The notes beneath the pieces are model-generated. The model was not told where the DNA came from. It searched no databases and saw nothing but the letters and a program-made list of their open reading frames with translations. From RGIG9608 sp045602425 (GTDB taxonomy: Bacteria; Bacteroidota; Bacteroidia; Bacteroidales; Paludibacteraceae), in NCBI GenBank assembly GCA_045602425.1, contig JAZSBO010000014.1:124001-188000 (forward strand): a DNA stretch of 64,000 nucleotides, given 5' to 3'. The translations under genes were made by a program, and so were the position numbers. Each line of letters opens with the position of its first letter. Position 1 is the first letter of the stretch. This document shows, in pieces, positions 44,189-52,871 of the stretch.

Positions 44189-45382
44189 CTATTCCACCCA
44201 AAGAACCAAACCTTTTAAATACTCACTTTCTGGGTGATATATATTTATTGGATGATCAGCTGGTTGTGTCAATTGATTTAAAATCCGAACATTGCGTTTA
44301 CTTTGCACAGCAGCACTCATCACTGCCAAACGAAATTGCTCTTTAGTTACTACCTGAGAACATGAAAAAGTAAATAAAATTCCATTCGGACGAATTTGCT
44401 CAAACGCTTTTGCATTCAGTTTTCGATAACCAATCAATGCTTTTTTTAACACATCACGATGTTTAGCAAATGCTGGCGGGTCAAGTATTATTAAATCATA
44501 TTGATCTTTAATATTTTCTAAATACTTAAAAGCATCTTCTACAACAGCTTTATGTCGTGCATCGTTAGTAAAATTTAATTCTACATTTTGCTTCGTCAAA
44601 TCAATTGCTTTAGCAGAACTATCAACCGAGCAAACCGATTTTGCTCCTCCACGCATTGCATAAAACGAAAATCCTCCTGTATAGCAGAACATATTCAAAA
44701 CATCACGTCCTTTAGAATAAAATTCCAACAACGCACGATTCTCTCGTTGGTCAATAAAAAAACCTGTTTTCTGACCGCGAAGCCAGTCAACATTAAATTT
44801 TAAACCACGTTCTACTGCAACACAATTTTTAGGACAATTTCCGACAAGATAACAATTCTCGTGATTTAAAGAAGCTTTGTAAGGTAATGTCCCTTCCGAT
44901 TTATAATAAACATTTTTTAATCCTTCAACAACTTGTATTAAGCAATCTGCGATTATTTCTTTTGCATAATGCATGCCCACAGAATGTGCTTGAACAACAG
45001 CCGTATCTGCATAAATATCAACTACCAATCCAGGTAAAGCATCACCCTCGCCATGTATCAAACGATAAGTATTATTATCACTAACTACCAATCCTAACGA
45101 TTTGCGTATTTCATAAGCACGTTTTATTTTTCGTAACCAAAATCCAGAATCAATCAATTCATTCTTATCAAAAGAAAGTATACGGACTGCAATACTTCCT
45201 ATTTGGTAATGCCCTTTAGCAACAAGTTTTCCAAAAGAATCAACAACATCAACAACATCACCTTCCTCAGGCTTCCCTTCTATACGATCTATTGCACCAG
45301 AAAACACCCACAAATGAAAACGTTGCAATGTTTCTTCTCTTTTTGGTTTTAATACAATAGTAGGATTTTTTTTAACTTTCAT
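44189..45382 (-). CDS. RlmI-like class I rRNA cytosine methyltransferase
   Basis: A 397-residue SAM-dependent RNA methyltransferase. The N-terminal PUA domain (residues about 5-80, LHLWVFSGAIDRIEGKPEEG region) is followed by a RlmI-type middle domain with GQKTGFFIDQRENRALL near 205 and a Rossmann core with MFCYTGGFSFYAMRGGA near 232. The catalytic-type motif LDPPAFAKH is near 302 and FSCSQVV near 350, whose Cys is the expected nucleophile. E. coli RlmI makes m5C1962 in 23S rRNA. The precise target here is inferred. It sits 2 bases after the RNase D-like gene. Confidence 0.92.
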   Translation of the reverse strand: MKVKKNPTIVLKPKREETLQRFHLWVFSGAIDRIEGKPEEGDVVDVVDSFGKLVAKGHYQIGSIAVRILSFDKNELIDSGFWLRKIKRAYEIRKSLGLVVSDNNTYRLIHGEGDALPGLVVDIYADTAVVQAHSVGMHYAKEIIADCLIQVVEGLKNVYYKSEGTLPYKASLNHENCYLVGNCPKNCVAVERGLKFNVDWLRGQKTGFFIDQRENRALLEFYSKGRDVLNMFCYTGGFSFYAMRGGAKSVCSVDSSAKAIDLTKQNVELNFTNDARHKAVVEDAFKYLENIKDQYDLIILDPPAFAKHRDVLKKALIGYRKLNAKAFEQIRPNGILFTFSCSQVVTKEQFRLAVMSAAVQSKRNVRILNQLTQPADHPINIYHPESEYLKGLVLWVE

Positions 45383-45384
45383 TT

Positions 45385-45966
45385 TTATTCTTCTAACAAA
45401 TTGAATTTCTTATAAATACGCAAGCAACTCCATGCATCAAGAGCGGCATATTTTCGTTGAGCATCAGTTAACTTTTCTGCTTCCCAATTAGACAAACGCT
45501 GACGTTTTGATATTTTTCTTTTAAAAAGAATTGCATAAATTTTCTGCAAACTCAAACTTTCAAATCCTAACATTTTCGCTTTTTGCTGAATATCAACAAA
45601 TCCATTAGGTGAAAAATTTAAATACCTCTCTAAAGCCAATAAATCATTTGAAACAGAAAACCCTATTTTTTGTACTTTTCCGTCAGCCAACAAATTGAAC
45701 AACGGCTTATAAGCACCTATTTTATTTAATCTAAAAAGGAAGCATTTTGTTTCTGTCGATAATTGTATTAATGCAACTTTATTTTGATTCTCATATCCTT
45801 GACGGAACGAAGGACGCGTCTCGGTATCAAACCCCAACTGATGTTTTTGACTTAACATCGCAACTGCAATTGCTGCCGTCAGACGATTCTCTACAACTAC
45901 AACCTCAATATTACACTTCTCTAAAGGGAGCGAATCAACTTCTTCTTTTGTTATTGAACAAATCAT
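45385..45966 (-). CDS. RNase D-like 3'-5' exonuclease
   Basis: A 193-residue single-domain DEDDy exonuclease. Exo I is FDTETRPSF near residue 43 (Asp and Glu), Exo II is VQKIGFSVSNDLLAL near 97, and Exo III is YAALDAWSCLRIY near 172 (Tyr and Asp). There is no HRDC domain, so it is a minimal form common in Bacteroidetes. Likely substrates are structured RNA 3' ends, but DNA is not excluded. Its start overlaps the stop of the DUF5063 gene by one base (TAATG), indicating translational coupling. Confidence 0.92.
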   Translation of the reverse strand: MICSITKEEVDSLPLEKCNIEVVVVENRLTAAIAVAMLSQKHQLGFDTETRPSFRQGYENQNKVALIQLSTETKCFLFRLNKIGAYKPLFNLLADGKVQKIGFSVSNDLLALERYLNFSPNGFVDIQQKAKMLGFESLSLQKIYAILFKRKISKRQRLSNWEAEKLTDAQRKYAALDAWSCLRIYKKFNLLEE

Positions 45967-46481
45967 TAAGAATCTAAATCATCGCCAGCATTATAATAAA
46001 CCTTATGCAATGCTTGCATTATACTTAAAAGTTTCTGTCCCCAATGTTCAGAAAACCCTGTAAGACAAATATTTAATGCATCGTTTTGGACCATTTCATC
46101 ATTATATTGACAACACAAAACGTAATCTTTCAATTCTTGGTAAACATCTGCTAACAACTCTGAAACTGTCGCATAAACTGGTGTTTCACTCAAGTGCATT
46201 TCAGGAGCATATACCGTCAAAAAATCATCAGAAGCACCTAATAATTCTGCCACAGAAAGTCGAACTCGCTCGTAATCGTATTCCGTAACAAAACGTTCAG
46301 GCGATTCTTCAAAGTTACATTTAGGAATCTTTAATAAAGACGTTTTCAGATAAATCAAAGGTAGAATTTTCAACAATTTCGAAATAAAATCCTTCTTTTC
46401 ATAATTAGAAACTTGCTCTATAAACGAACAAGTTTCTAACGAAACAGTAATAAACTCAACACGTTCTTTCAATTGTGTCAT
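45966..46481 (-). CDS. DUF5063 family protein
   Basis: A 171-residue helical protein matching the DUF5063 family of Bacteroidetes by its N-terminal FITVSLETCSFIEQ, the KILPLIYLKTSLL helix and the C-terminal GFSEHWGQKLLSIMQALHKV. There is no signal peptide or catalytic motif. The role is unknown. It lies 3 bases after folD and is translationally coupled to the exonuclease, a gene order I recall as common in the order, which points to nucleic-acid housekeeping. Confidence 0.82.
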   Translation of the reverse strand: MTQLKERVEFITVSLETCSFIEQVSNYEKKDFISKLLKILPLIYLKTSLLKIPKCNFEESPERFVTEYDYERVRLSVAELLGASDDFLTVYAPEMHLSETPVYATVSELLADVYQELKDYVLCCQYNDEMVQNDALNICLTGFSEHWGQKLLSIMQALHKVYYNAGDDLDS

Positions 46482-46484
46482 AAC

Positions 46485-47360
46485 TTAGGATTTTATTTCT
46501 GTTGCAAGCAGTGTATTTTTTAACAATGAAACTATAGTCATTGGACCTACACCACCTGGCACTGGCGTTATATAAGAACATTTCGGAGCTACTTCGTCAA
46601 ATTTCACATCACCTTTCAACTTCCAACCACTTTTTGTTTCTGCAGAAGGAACACGCGTCGTACCAACATCTATCACTACAGCACCTTCTTTTACCATATC
46701 TGCAGTAAGAAATTCTGGACTCCCAAGTGCAACAATAATTATATCCGCCTGCGAAACTATCTCTTTTAAATTTTCCGTACGACTATGGCAAACCGTAACA
46801 GTTGCATCACCCGGATATGCCTTTTGCATCATCAGACTTGCAACAGGTTTCCCCACAATATTGCTACGTCCAATCACTACACAATTTTTCCCTTTGGTAG
46901 GTATTTCATAACGTTTCAACAACTCAAGAATACCAGCAGGCGTAGCAGAAACAAACGCAGGTAATCCAATCGACGTTCTTCCTACATTTATCGGATGAAA
47001 ACCATCAACATCTTTTCGATAATCGATAGCCTCAATAACTTTTTGCTCTGAGATGTGTTTCGGCAAAGGTAATTGAACAATAAAACCGTCGATTTCTTTA
47101 TCGTTATTCAATTTTTCTACCACAGAAAGAATTTCTTCTTCTGTAACATCGGCTTCGAAACGTATTAAAGTCGATTCAAAACCAACTTGTTCACATGCTT
47201 TCACTTTGTGAGCAACATAAGTTTCACTACCACCATCGTGTCCTACAAGAATTGCAGCCAAATGTGGGACCTTCAATCCTTGTACTTTTCTCTGCTTCAC
47301 TGTTTCTGCTATTTCGGCCTTAACAATATCGGCAATAGCTTTTCCATCTATCAATTGCAT
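46485..47360 (-). CDS. folD: FolD, methylenetetrahydrofolate dehydrogenase/cyclohydrolase
   Basis: A 291-residue bifunctional enzyme interconverting 5,10-methylene-, methenyl- and 10-formyl-tetrahydrofolate. Substrate-site signatures are DGFIVQLPLPKH near residue 92 and PCTPAG-like ATPAGILELL near 140. The cofactor site GRSNIVGKPVASLM is near 164, and the C-terminal motif TPVPGGVGPMTIVSLL near 264. It makes the 10-formyl-THF that PurU, also in this window, hydrolyses. It starts 3 bases after ffh in one operon. Confidence 0.97.
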   Translation of the reverse strand: MQLIDGKAIADIVKAEIAETVKQRKVQGLKVPHLAAILVGHDGGSETYVAHKVKACEQVGFESTLIRFEADVTEEEILSVVEKLNNDKEIDGFIVQLPLPKHISEQKVIEAIDYRKDVDGFHPINVGRTSIGLPAFVSATPAGILELLKRYEIPTKGKNCVVIGRSNIVGKPVASLMMQKAYPGDATVTVCHSRTENLKEIVSQADIIIVALGSPEFLTADMVKEGAVVIDVGTTRVPSAETKSGWKLKGDVKFDEVAPKCSYITPVPGGVGPMTIVSLLKNTLLATEIKS

Positions 47361-47363
47361 AAA

Positions 47364-48668
47364 TTAACGTCTTTTAAAAGGATTTTTTTGAACATATCGC
47401 ATCATTTTTCTCATTTCATCAAATTGTTTCAAAAGTCGATTAACTTCTTGAATAGAAGTTCCACTTCCTGTAGCAATTCTATTTCTTCGACTTCCATTCA
47501 ACAATTGAGGATTTGCTCTTTCTTCTTTTGTCATCGAGAAGATAATTGCCTCAACACCTTTAAATGCATTTTCATCAATATCAACATTTTTCAAAGCTTT
47601 CCCTACCCCGGGAATCATCGAAGCTAAATCTTTCAAATTACCCATCTTTTTTATTTGCTCTAATTGCGAAAGGAAATCGTTAAAATCGAACTGATTTTTT
47701 GCAATTTTCTTACTTATGCGACGGGCTACTTCTTCGTCAAATTCATTTTGAGCTCGCTCTACAAACGACACAATATCGCCCATTCCAAGAATACGATCAG
47801 CCATACGTTCTGGATGGAATAAATCTATCGCATCCATTTTTTCGCCCGTACCTATGAACTTAATTGGTTTATTTACAACTGAACGAATCGACAATGCAGC
47901 ACCACCACGAGCATCGCCATCAAGTTTAGTCAGAACAACTCCATCAAAATCTAATCGTTCATTAAACTCTTTGGCAGTATTTACAGCATCTTGTCCCGTC
48001 ATCGAATCGACTACAAACAAAATTTCTTGTGGCGAAACTGCTTTTTTGATAGCCGATATTTCTTGCATCATTTCCTCATCAACTGCTAAACGACCTGCAG
48101 TATCAATAATCACTAAATCGAAACCATTTTTACGTGCATACGAAATTGAATTTTCAGCAATTTTAATAGGATTAGAATTTCCTTCTTCGGTATAAACAGG
48201 CACTTGTATAGATTCACCTACAACTTTTAATTGTTCAATAGCTGCTGGACGATAAACATCGCAAGCAACCAACAAAGGTTTCTTCCCTTTACGTTGTTTT
48301 AATAGATTTGCTAATTTTCCTGAAAAAGTTGTTTTTCCTGACCCTTGTAATCCTGACATTAAAATAATAGCAGGAGAGCCTTTTATATTAACCTCCTCGT
48401 TTTTTCCTCCCATCAAAGTAGCCAGCTCATCATGCACAACTTTCACTAAAAGTTGTCCTGGCTGAACAGCAGTCAAGACATTCATACCCAACGCTTTTTC
48501 TTTTACTTGGTCAGTAAAAACTTTAGCAACTTTATAATTCACGTCAGCCTCAAGCAATGCTTTTCTTACATCTTTCAACGTTTCTGCAACGTTTATTTCA
48601 GTTATTCTACCCTGCCCTTTTAATATTTTAAACGAGCGCTCTAAACGTTCACTTAATCCTTCAAACAT
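47364..48668 (-). CDS. ffh: Ffh, signal recognition particle protein (SRP54)
   Basis: A 434-residue GTPase that binds signal sequences and targets ribosomes to the membrane. It has the N-terminal helical domain, the G domain with GLQGSGKTTFSGKLA near residue 107, DVYRPAA near 135, IDTAGRLAVDEEM near 187 and TKLDGDARGGAALS near 245. The methionine-rich M domain ends the protein (MRKMMRYVQKNPF). Length matches a normal Ffh. It is the first gene of an operon with folD, DUF5063, exonuclease, RlmI-like and permease genes. Confidence 0.98.
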   Translation of the reverse strand: MFEGLSERLERSFKILKGQGRITEINVAETLKDVRKALLEADVNYKVAKVFTDQVKEKALGMNVLTAVQPGQLLVKVVHDELATLMGGKNEEVNIKGSPAIILMSGLQGSGKTTFSGKLANLLKQRKGKKPLLVACDVYRPAAIEQLKVVGESIQVPVYTEEGNSNPIKIAENSISYARKNGFDLVIIDTAGRLAVDEEMMQEISAIKKAVSPQEILFVVDSMTGQDAVNTAKEFNERLDFDGVVLTKLDGDARGGAALSIRSVVNKPIKFIGTGEKMDAIDLFHPERMADRILGMGDIVSFVERAQNEFDEEVARRISKKIAKNQFDFNDFLSQLEQIKKMGNLKDLASMIPGVGKALKNVDIDENAFKGVEAIIFSMTKEERANPQLLNGSRRNRIATGSGTSIQEVNRLLKQFDEMRKMMRYVQKNPFKRR

Positions 48669-48696
48669 ATTTCTATTCTCCTATTTTTTTCGATTG

Positions 48697-48704
48697 CAAA
48701 GATA
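48697..48704 (-). promoter_or_regulatory. -7 box for the ffh operon
   Basis: CAAAGATA on the plus strand reads TATCTTTG on the minus strand. It lies in the 47-base gap between mnmA and ffh, giving a leader of about 24 bases. Confidence 0.5.
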
Positions 48705-48715
48705 AAGTTTAATTA

Positions 48716-49780
48716 CTAAAAAATGACTCCCGATCCATAACAAATACGAGCCGAAGCATCGTAAATAACTCCAAATTGACCAGGAGCTACACCTTGTTGT
48801 TTTTCGTCTGTTTTTATTATATAAACATCACCATTTTTCGAAATTTTTCCTGCAGAAAAATTAGGTGTATGACGAATCTTAAACATAATATCATGTTCTC
48901 CTTCAAAATCACCCCATAAATCTTCAGTTATAAAATGCATAGAATGCAAACGTACTTGATTTTCATACTGTTTTTCAGTATCATAACCACAAGAAACATA
49001 AACGATATTTTCTTCTATATCTTTTTTAATCACATACCAAGGTCCGCCGCTCAAACCCAATCCTTTTCGTTGTCCAATCGTATGGAACCAAAATCCATTG
49101 TGTTTCCCAAGAATTTTTCCTGTCTCGAACTCAACTATCAGACCCTGTTTTTCACCAAGATTTCTACGAATAAAATCATTGTAATTTATTTTTCCAAGAA
49201 AGCAAATTCCTTGACTATCTTTTCGATAAGCACTCGGCATTTGTGCTTCAACTGCAATTTTTCGCACTTCATTTTTCATCAAATGTCCCAAAGGGAACAT
49301 CAATTTCGAAAGCTGACGATAAGTAATCTGTGCTAAAAAATCAGTTTGATCTTTAACGGGATCAACCGCTGTTCCTAAATAATATTTTCCATTTTCTTGA
49401 ACAACAGAAGCATAATGCCCTGTGGATATTTTATCAAAACAATGTCCCCATTTCTCATCAAAATAACCAAATTTAATCATCCGATTACACATCATATCAG
49501 GATTTGGTGTCAAGCCCTTTCGTACTTGCTCAATAGTATAAGCAACAACATGTTCCCAATATTCTTCATGTAATGACACTTCTTCGTAACGACAACCATA
49601 TTTCTTCGCCATCATCTTCACAATAGCCACATCGTCTTCAGCTGAACAATCGATATAACCTTGTTCATTTTCCATACCAATGCGAATATAATACAACGTA
49701 GGATTATAGCCTTGTTCTTTCAACAAATGTACAGTAACCGAACTATCTACACCTCCCGAAATCAATGCTGCAATTTCCAT
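48716..49780 (-). CDS. mnmA: MnmA, tRNA 2-thiouridylase
   Basis: A 354-residue sulfurtransferase placing sulfur at U34 of tRNA Lys, Glu and Gln. P-loop SGGVDSSVTVHLL is at residues 8-20, the first catalytic Cys is in NPDMMCNRMIKFG near 101, and the second in DSQGICFLGKI near 195. GHYASV near 122 and HTIGQRKGLGL near 233 are family motifs. Bacteroidetes often carry two MnmA paralogues, and whether this is the only copy cannot be told. It is the last gene of the rplY-pth-S4-mnmA run, one base after the S4 gene. Confidence 0.95.
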   Translation of the reverse strand: MEIAALISGGVDSSVTVHLLKEQGYNPTLYYIRIGMENEQGYIDCSAEDDVAIVKMMAKKYGCRYEEVSLHEEYWEHVVAYTIEQVRKGLTPNPDMMCNRMIKFGYFDEKWGHCFDKISTGHYASVVQENGKYYLGTAVDPVKDQTDFLAQITYRQLSKLMFPLGHLMKNEVRKIAVEAQMPSAYRKDSQGICFLGKINYNDFIRRNLGEKQGLIVEFETGKILGKHNGFWFHTIGQRKGLGLSGGPWYVIKKDIEENIVYVSCGYDTEKQYENQVRLHSMHFITEDLWGDFEGEHDIMFKIRHTPNFSAGKISKNGDVYIIKTDEKQQGVAPGQFGVIYDASARICYGSGVIF

Positions 49781-49781
49781 T

Positions 49782-50186
49782 TTAAATATCTTCTACTAAA
49801 AAATCATCATACATATAACTATCCTCGATAAAATCAGTTAATTCCCTACGTTCTTTTTTCGTAGGTCGTCCACTTCCTTTTGCTCTAAAACCATTATTCT
49901 GATTTATTGCATTTAATAGGTTTATTTGTTCGGACGATGTTATATCACTAATACACAAATCTACTAATTTTGCACCAACACGTCCTGTTGGAATACTCAA
50001 AACTTTGTATAAAAATAAAACTGGCCCTTTTTTAATACCAATTTCATCGCCAACACTTAATAAAAATGCTGGCTTTACCGCTTTACTCGCAACAAAAACC
50101 TTTCCTTTTCGACAAGCATCTGTAGCCGAAGCCCTCGTCTTAAAAAGACGAACTTCCCAAAGGTACTTATCAATTCGGACAGACAT
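49782..50186 (-). CDS. S4-domain RNA-binding protein (HslR/Hsp15-like)
   Basis: A 134-residue protein. The S4 RNA-binding fold covers residues 1-70: RIDKYLWEVRLFKTRASATDACRKG is the typical start, followed by GKVFVASKAVKPAF and a basic strand. The C-terminal tail (GRPTKKERRELTDF) is shared with Hsp15, which binds stalled 50S subunits carrying nascent chains in E. coli. It follows pth by 5 bases and fits a ribosome-rescue theme with it. Confidence 0.9.
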   Translation of the reverse strand: MSVRIDKYLWEVRLFKTRASATDACRKGKVFVASKAVKPAFLLSVGDEIGIKKGPVLFLYKVLSIPTGRVGAKLVDLCISDITSSEQINLLNAINQNNGFRAKGSGRPTKKERRELTDFIEDSYMYDDFLVEDI

Positions 50187-50191
50187 ATTAT

Positions 50192-50755
50192 TTATTTATT
50201 ATTATACTGGTTCATAGCGAATTGCATCCCAGAAAGACAAAAACACTTTATAGCATCAATAGCTACAGCGATTTTTTCATCAACAACAACGCGTTCTTCG
50301 TCAGGAAAAGTACCCAACACAAAATCAATCTGTCCACCACGTGGAAAATTATTGCCAACGCCAAAACGCAAACGATTATATTCAGAAGTTCCAAGCAACT
50401 CTTGAATATTCTTTAATCCATTATGACCTGCATCACTACCCTTTGTTTTCAACCTTATTGTTCCTACAGGTAACGCCAAATCGTCAACCACAACCAACAT
50501 ATTTTCTAACGCTACATGCTCTTTTTGTAGCCAATACCGAATAGCCTGTCCACTAAGATTAACAAATGTCGATGGTTTCAACAAAATTAATTCTTTCCCT
50601 TTCAACCGACATTTTGCAATAGCCCCATAACGATTATTCTCAAAAAACACATTGGACGCTTTTGCAAAAGCGTCCAATGTATCAAATCCTATATTATGGC
50701 GGGTATGTTCATATTCAGTTCCAATATTCCCCAACCCAACTATCAAATATTTCAT
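50192..50755 (-). CDS. pth: peptidyl-tRNA hydrolase
   Basis: A 187-residue enzyme recycling peptidyl-tRNA released by stalled ribosomes. Motifs are VGLGNIGTEYEHTRHNIGFD at residues 6-25 (catalytic His in RHNIGF), KPSTFVNLSGQA near 60, VVDDLALPVGTIRLK near 90, and GHNGLKNIQELLG near 110. Length is standard. It follows rplY by 5 bases, the common bacterial rplY-pth arrangement. Confidence 0.97.
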   Translation of the reverse strand: MKYLIVGLGNIGTEYEHTRHNIGFDTLDAFAKASNVFFENNRYGAIAKCRLKGKELILLKPSTFVNLSGQAIRYWLQKEHVALENMLVVVDDLALPVGTIRLKTKGSDAGHNGLKNIQELLGTSEYNRLRFGVGNNFPRGGQIDFVLGTFPDEERVVVDEKIAVAIDAIKCFCLSGMQFAMNQYNNK

Positions 50756-50760
50756 TCTTA

Positions 50761-51333
50761 TTAAGCATTTGCTGCAGCAGCTCCACGAGCAGCACGAGTC
50801 AATTTAACAGCTGCTACTACAATATTTGGAGAGTTCATTATCTCTACGTTTTCAAACGAAAGATCTTTAACTTGCACAGTTTTTCCTAATCCAACATTTT
50901 CTACATTGATAGTTAATACATCAGGGATATTAGTCCACAAACCTTTAACTTTCAATTTACGCATATCTTGTGTCAATTTACCACCAGCACGCACACCAGC
51001 TGCAAGTCCTTCTAAACGTACAGGAATTTCTACCACAATAGGTTTTGTTTCTGTAACTTCATAAAAATCAATATGCAAAACATTATCTTTCACTGGATGA
51101 AATTGTATTTCTTTCATAATAGCTTTAACTTTTTTATCGCCTATAGTTAAATCTACCACATAAACATTTGGAGTATAAATCAACTTTCTTAAAGCTGAAT
51201 TTGTTACTTGAAAATGCACATTTTCTTTTCCTCCATACAACACGCAAGGCACACTATCAGTTGCTCTCAATGCTTTCGTTGCTTTCTTCCCAATTGACTC
51301 TCTTAAAGTTCCTTCTAATTCAAATACTTTCAT
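50761..51333 (-). CDS. rplY: 50S ribosomal protein L25/Ctc
   Basis: A 190-residue long-form L25 (TL5/Ctc type) that binds 5S rRNA. The N-terminal L25 domain covers residues 1-90 (LEGTLRESIGKKATKALRA, VLHIDFYEV), followed by the C-terminal beta domain with the motif EIPVRLEGLAAGVRAGG near 100-116. It ends in an alanine-rich tail. It heads the rplY-pth-S4-mnmA operon from a promoter roughly 90 bases upstream. Confidence 0.97.
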   Translation of the reverse strand: MKVFELEGTLRESIGKKATKALRATDSVPCVLYGGKENVHFQVTNSALRKLIYTPNVYVVDLTIGDKKVKAIMKEIQFHPVKDNVLHIDFYEVTETKPIVVEIPVRLEGLAAGVRAGGKLTQDMRKLKVKGLWTNIPDVLTINVENVGLGKTVQVKDLSFENVEIMNSPNIVVAAVKLTRAARGAAAANA

Positions 51334-51420
51334 TTTTTTAATTTTTTAGTGTTACTCAAAATTTAAACTTCGTTCAAGGACTTTTAATTTCCCATCACAC
51401 TTGCTTTTCAAAAAGCGTTG

Positions 51421-51451
51421 CAAAAATACAAAACAAATCAGTAAAAAACAA
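51421..51451 (-). promoter_or_regulatory. promoter for the rplY operon
   Basis: On the minus strand TATTTTTG (51421-51428) is preceded by TTG (51449-51451) at a 20-base spacing. Transcription would begin near 51415 and leave a leader of about 80 bases, unusually long here. Confidence 0.5.
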
Positions 51452-51460
51452 CCCTCTGCA

Positions 51461-52870
51461 TCAACGTATTTTATAAACTTTCATAAAAACAGTATTTTTT
51501 TGAAATGTTTTTATACACGGATATTTTTTTATTCTATCAATAGTCTCATCATCCAAATTTCCAATATTTGTATAAAGCACATAGCAATTTTTATCAAAAT
51601 CAATAGAGGAAAAATGACTCTCATCACTTGTTAAATCAATATTTTTTGAACTTTGAAGTAAAGGGAACGATGTTCCCACATCTTTATAATCTATATTTTC
51701 AGAGGAGAAGAATGATTGAACTTTTTCTCTTAATTCATAATATGGGAAGTGAGCAAAAGAAGAATCCCACGACCGAGCTATTTTTTCAGGATAAACAATA
51801 AAATTACTTGCAAAAAGTGCACATATCATTATAACTAATACAGATTTCGCAACTATTGGCGACAAGTTTTTTATAAAAAAGTCAGTTATAAAAAGAGAAA
51901 AAACAAGCATAAAGAATGCGAAATATCGTGCATTTATAGGATTACGAAAAGGTAATGTACAAATTGCCATTACTAACACAAATATACCGTACAACAACAG
52001 CAGAGATTTTTTGTAAACAACCGAATTTCGAGAAGAAATTAAAACAAATAAAAACAAAAGAAAAATAACACCTTGACCGTTTTCGACATATCGAAAAATT
52101 TCTACGGCTATATTTCTAAAAAAATCATAAAAACCGACAATTTGCCAATGTTCATACCAAGGAGAAGTCTCATTTGTATTCAGTAAAAAATAACCAGACA
52201 AAATCTTTTGAATACACAAAACAAAGAAAACGAAAAAAATAGTAGGCAGATAAATCCAAAAGACAGTTTTTGTTGCCTTCCAAGAAAAATTACCTTGCGA
52301 AATAGATAAAACAAAATGATATAAAATAAGTATGCCGGATAAAATCATTCCTCTATCACTCACTGTTGCCAACAAAAAAAGCGAACACATTATTTGCACA
52401 TTTTTTTTCGCAAACAAACTATTCAAACACCAAACAGAAAATGCCAGTAAAAATAAATCTGGAGTCAATAACAAAATTTGTACAGCAATAGTTGCATTAA
52501 ATAAAATAAAAAGAAAAGAGAATATTAAGAACTGTTTCGAGAAAAAACGTTTACAAAGCAAATATACTTGATAAACAAACATCAAAGCAAAAGGCAAGTA
52601 CGCCAAATGCGTTACAAACAGCGAACGACCAAACAGCGACCAAACAACTGCAGTATAAACTTGTGGCAATGTAGCCAATGTCAGATTTATTTCAGGAGGA
52701 TAAAACAAAGAAGAGAAGTTCGTTTCATACAAAAAGTTTGCAGGAACAGAAATCAATGATACAGAATCCCAAAAAAAACAAGTATCAGTCAATAATAATT
52801 TTGCGATGATAACACAAATCATTGCAAGAATAAGAGCGATATTTTCTTTTAAATAAGAACAAAATTTCAT
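51461..52870 (-). CDS. multi-pass membrane protein, possible GT-C glycosyltransferase
   Basis: A 469-residue protein with about eleven membrane helices. After the first helix, the loop DTCFFWDSVSLISVPANFLY carries acidic residues where GT-C (ArnT/PMT-like) enzymes bind a lipid-linked sugar and metal. The C-terminal 90 residues (from about 375) are soluble and probably periplasmic. No firm family signature is visible, so the glycosyltransferase call is tentative. It lies one base after porE on the same strand. Confidence 0.75.
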   Translation of the reverse strand: MKFCSYLKENIALILAMICVIIAKLLLTDTCFFWDSVSLISVPANFLYETNFSSLFYPPEINLTLATLPQVYTAVVWSLFGRSLFVTHLAYLPFALMFVYQVYLLCKRFFSKQFLIFSFLFILFNATIAVQILLLTPDLFLLAFSVWCLNSLFAKKNVQIMCSLFLLATVSDRGMILSGILILYHFVLSISQGNFSWKATKTVFWIYLPTIFFVFFVLCIQKILSGYFLLNTNETSPWYEHWQIVGFYDFFRNIAVEIFRYVENGQGVIFLLFLFVLISSRNSVVYKKSLLLLYGIFVLVMAICTLPFRNPINARYFAFFMLVFSLFITDFFIKNLSPIVAKSVLVIMICALFASNFIVYPEKIARSWDSSFAHFPYYELREKVQSFFSSENIDYKDVGTSFPLLQSSKNIDLTSDESHFSSIDFDKNCYVLYTNIGNLDDETIDRIKKYPCIKTFQKNTVFMKVYKIR

Positions 52871-52871
52871 A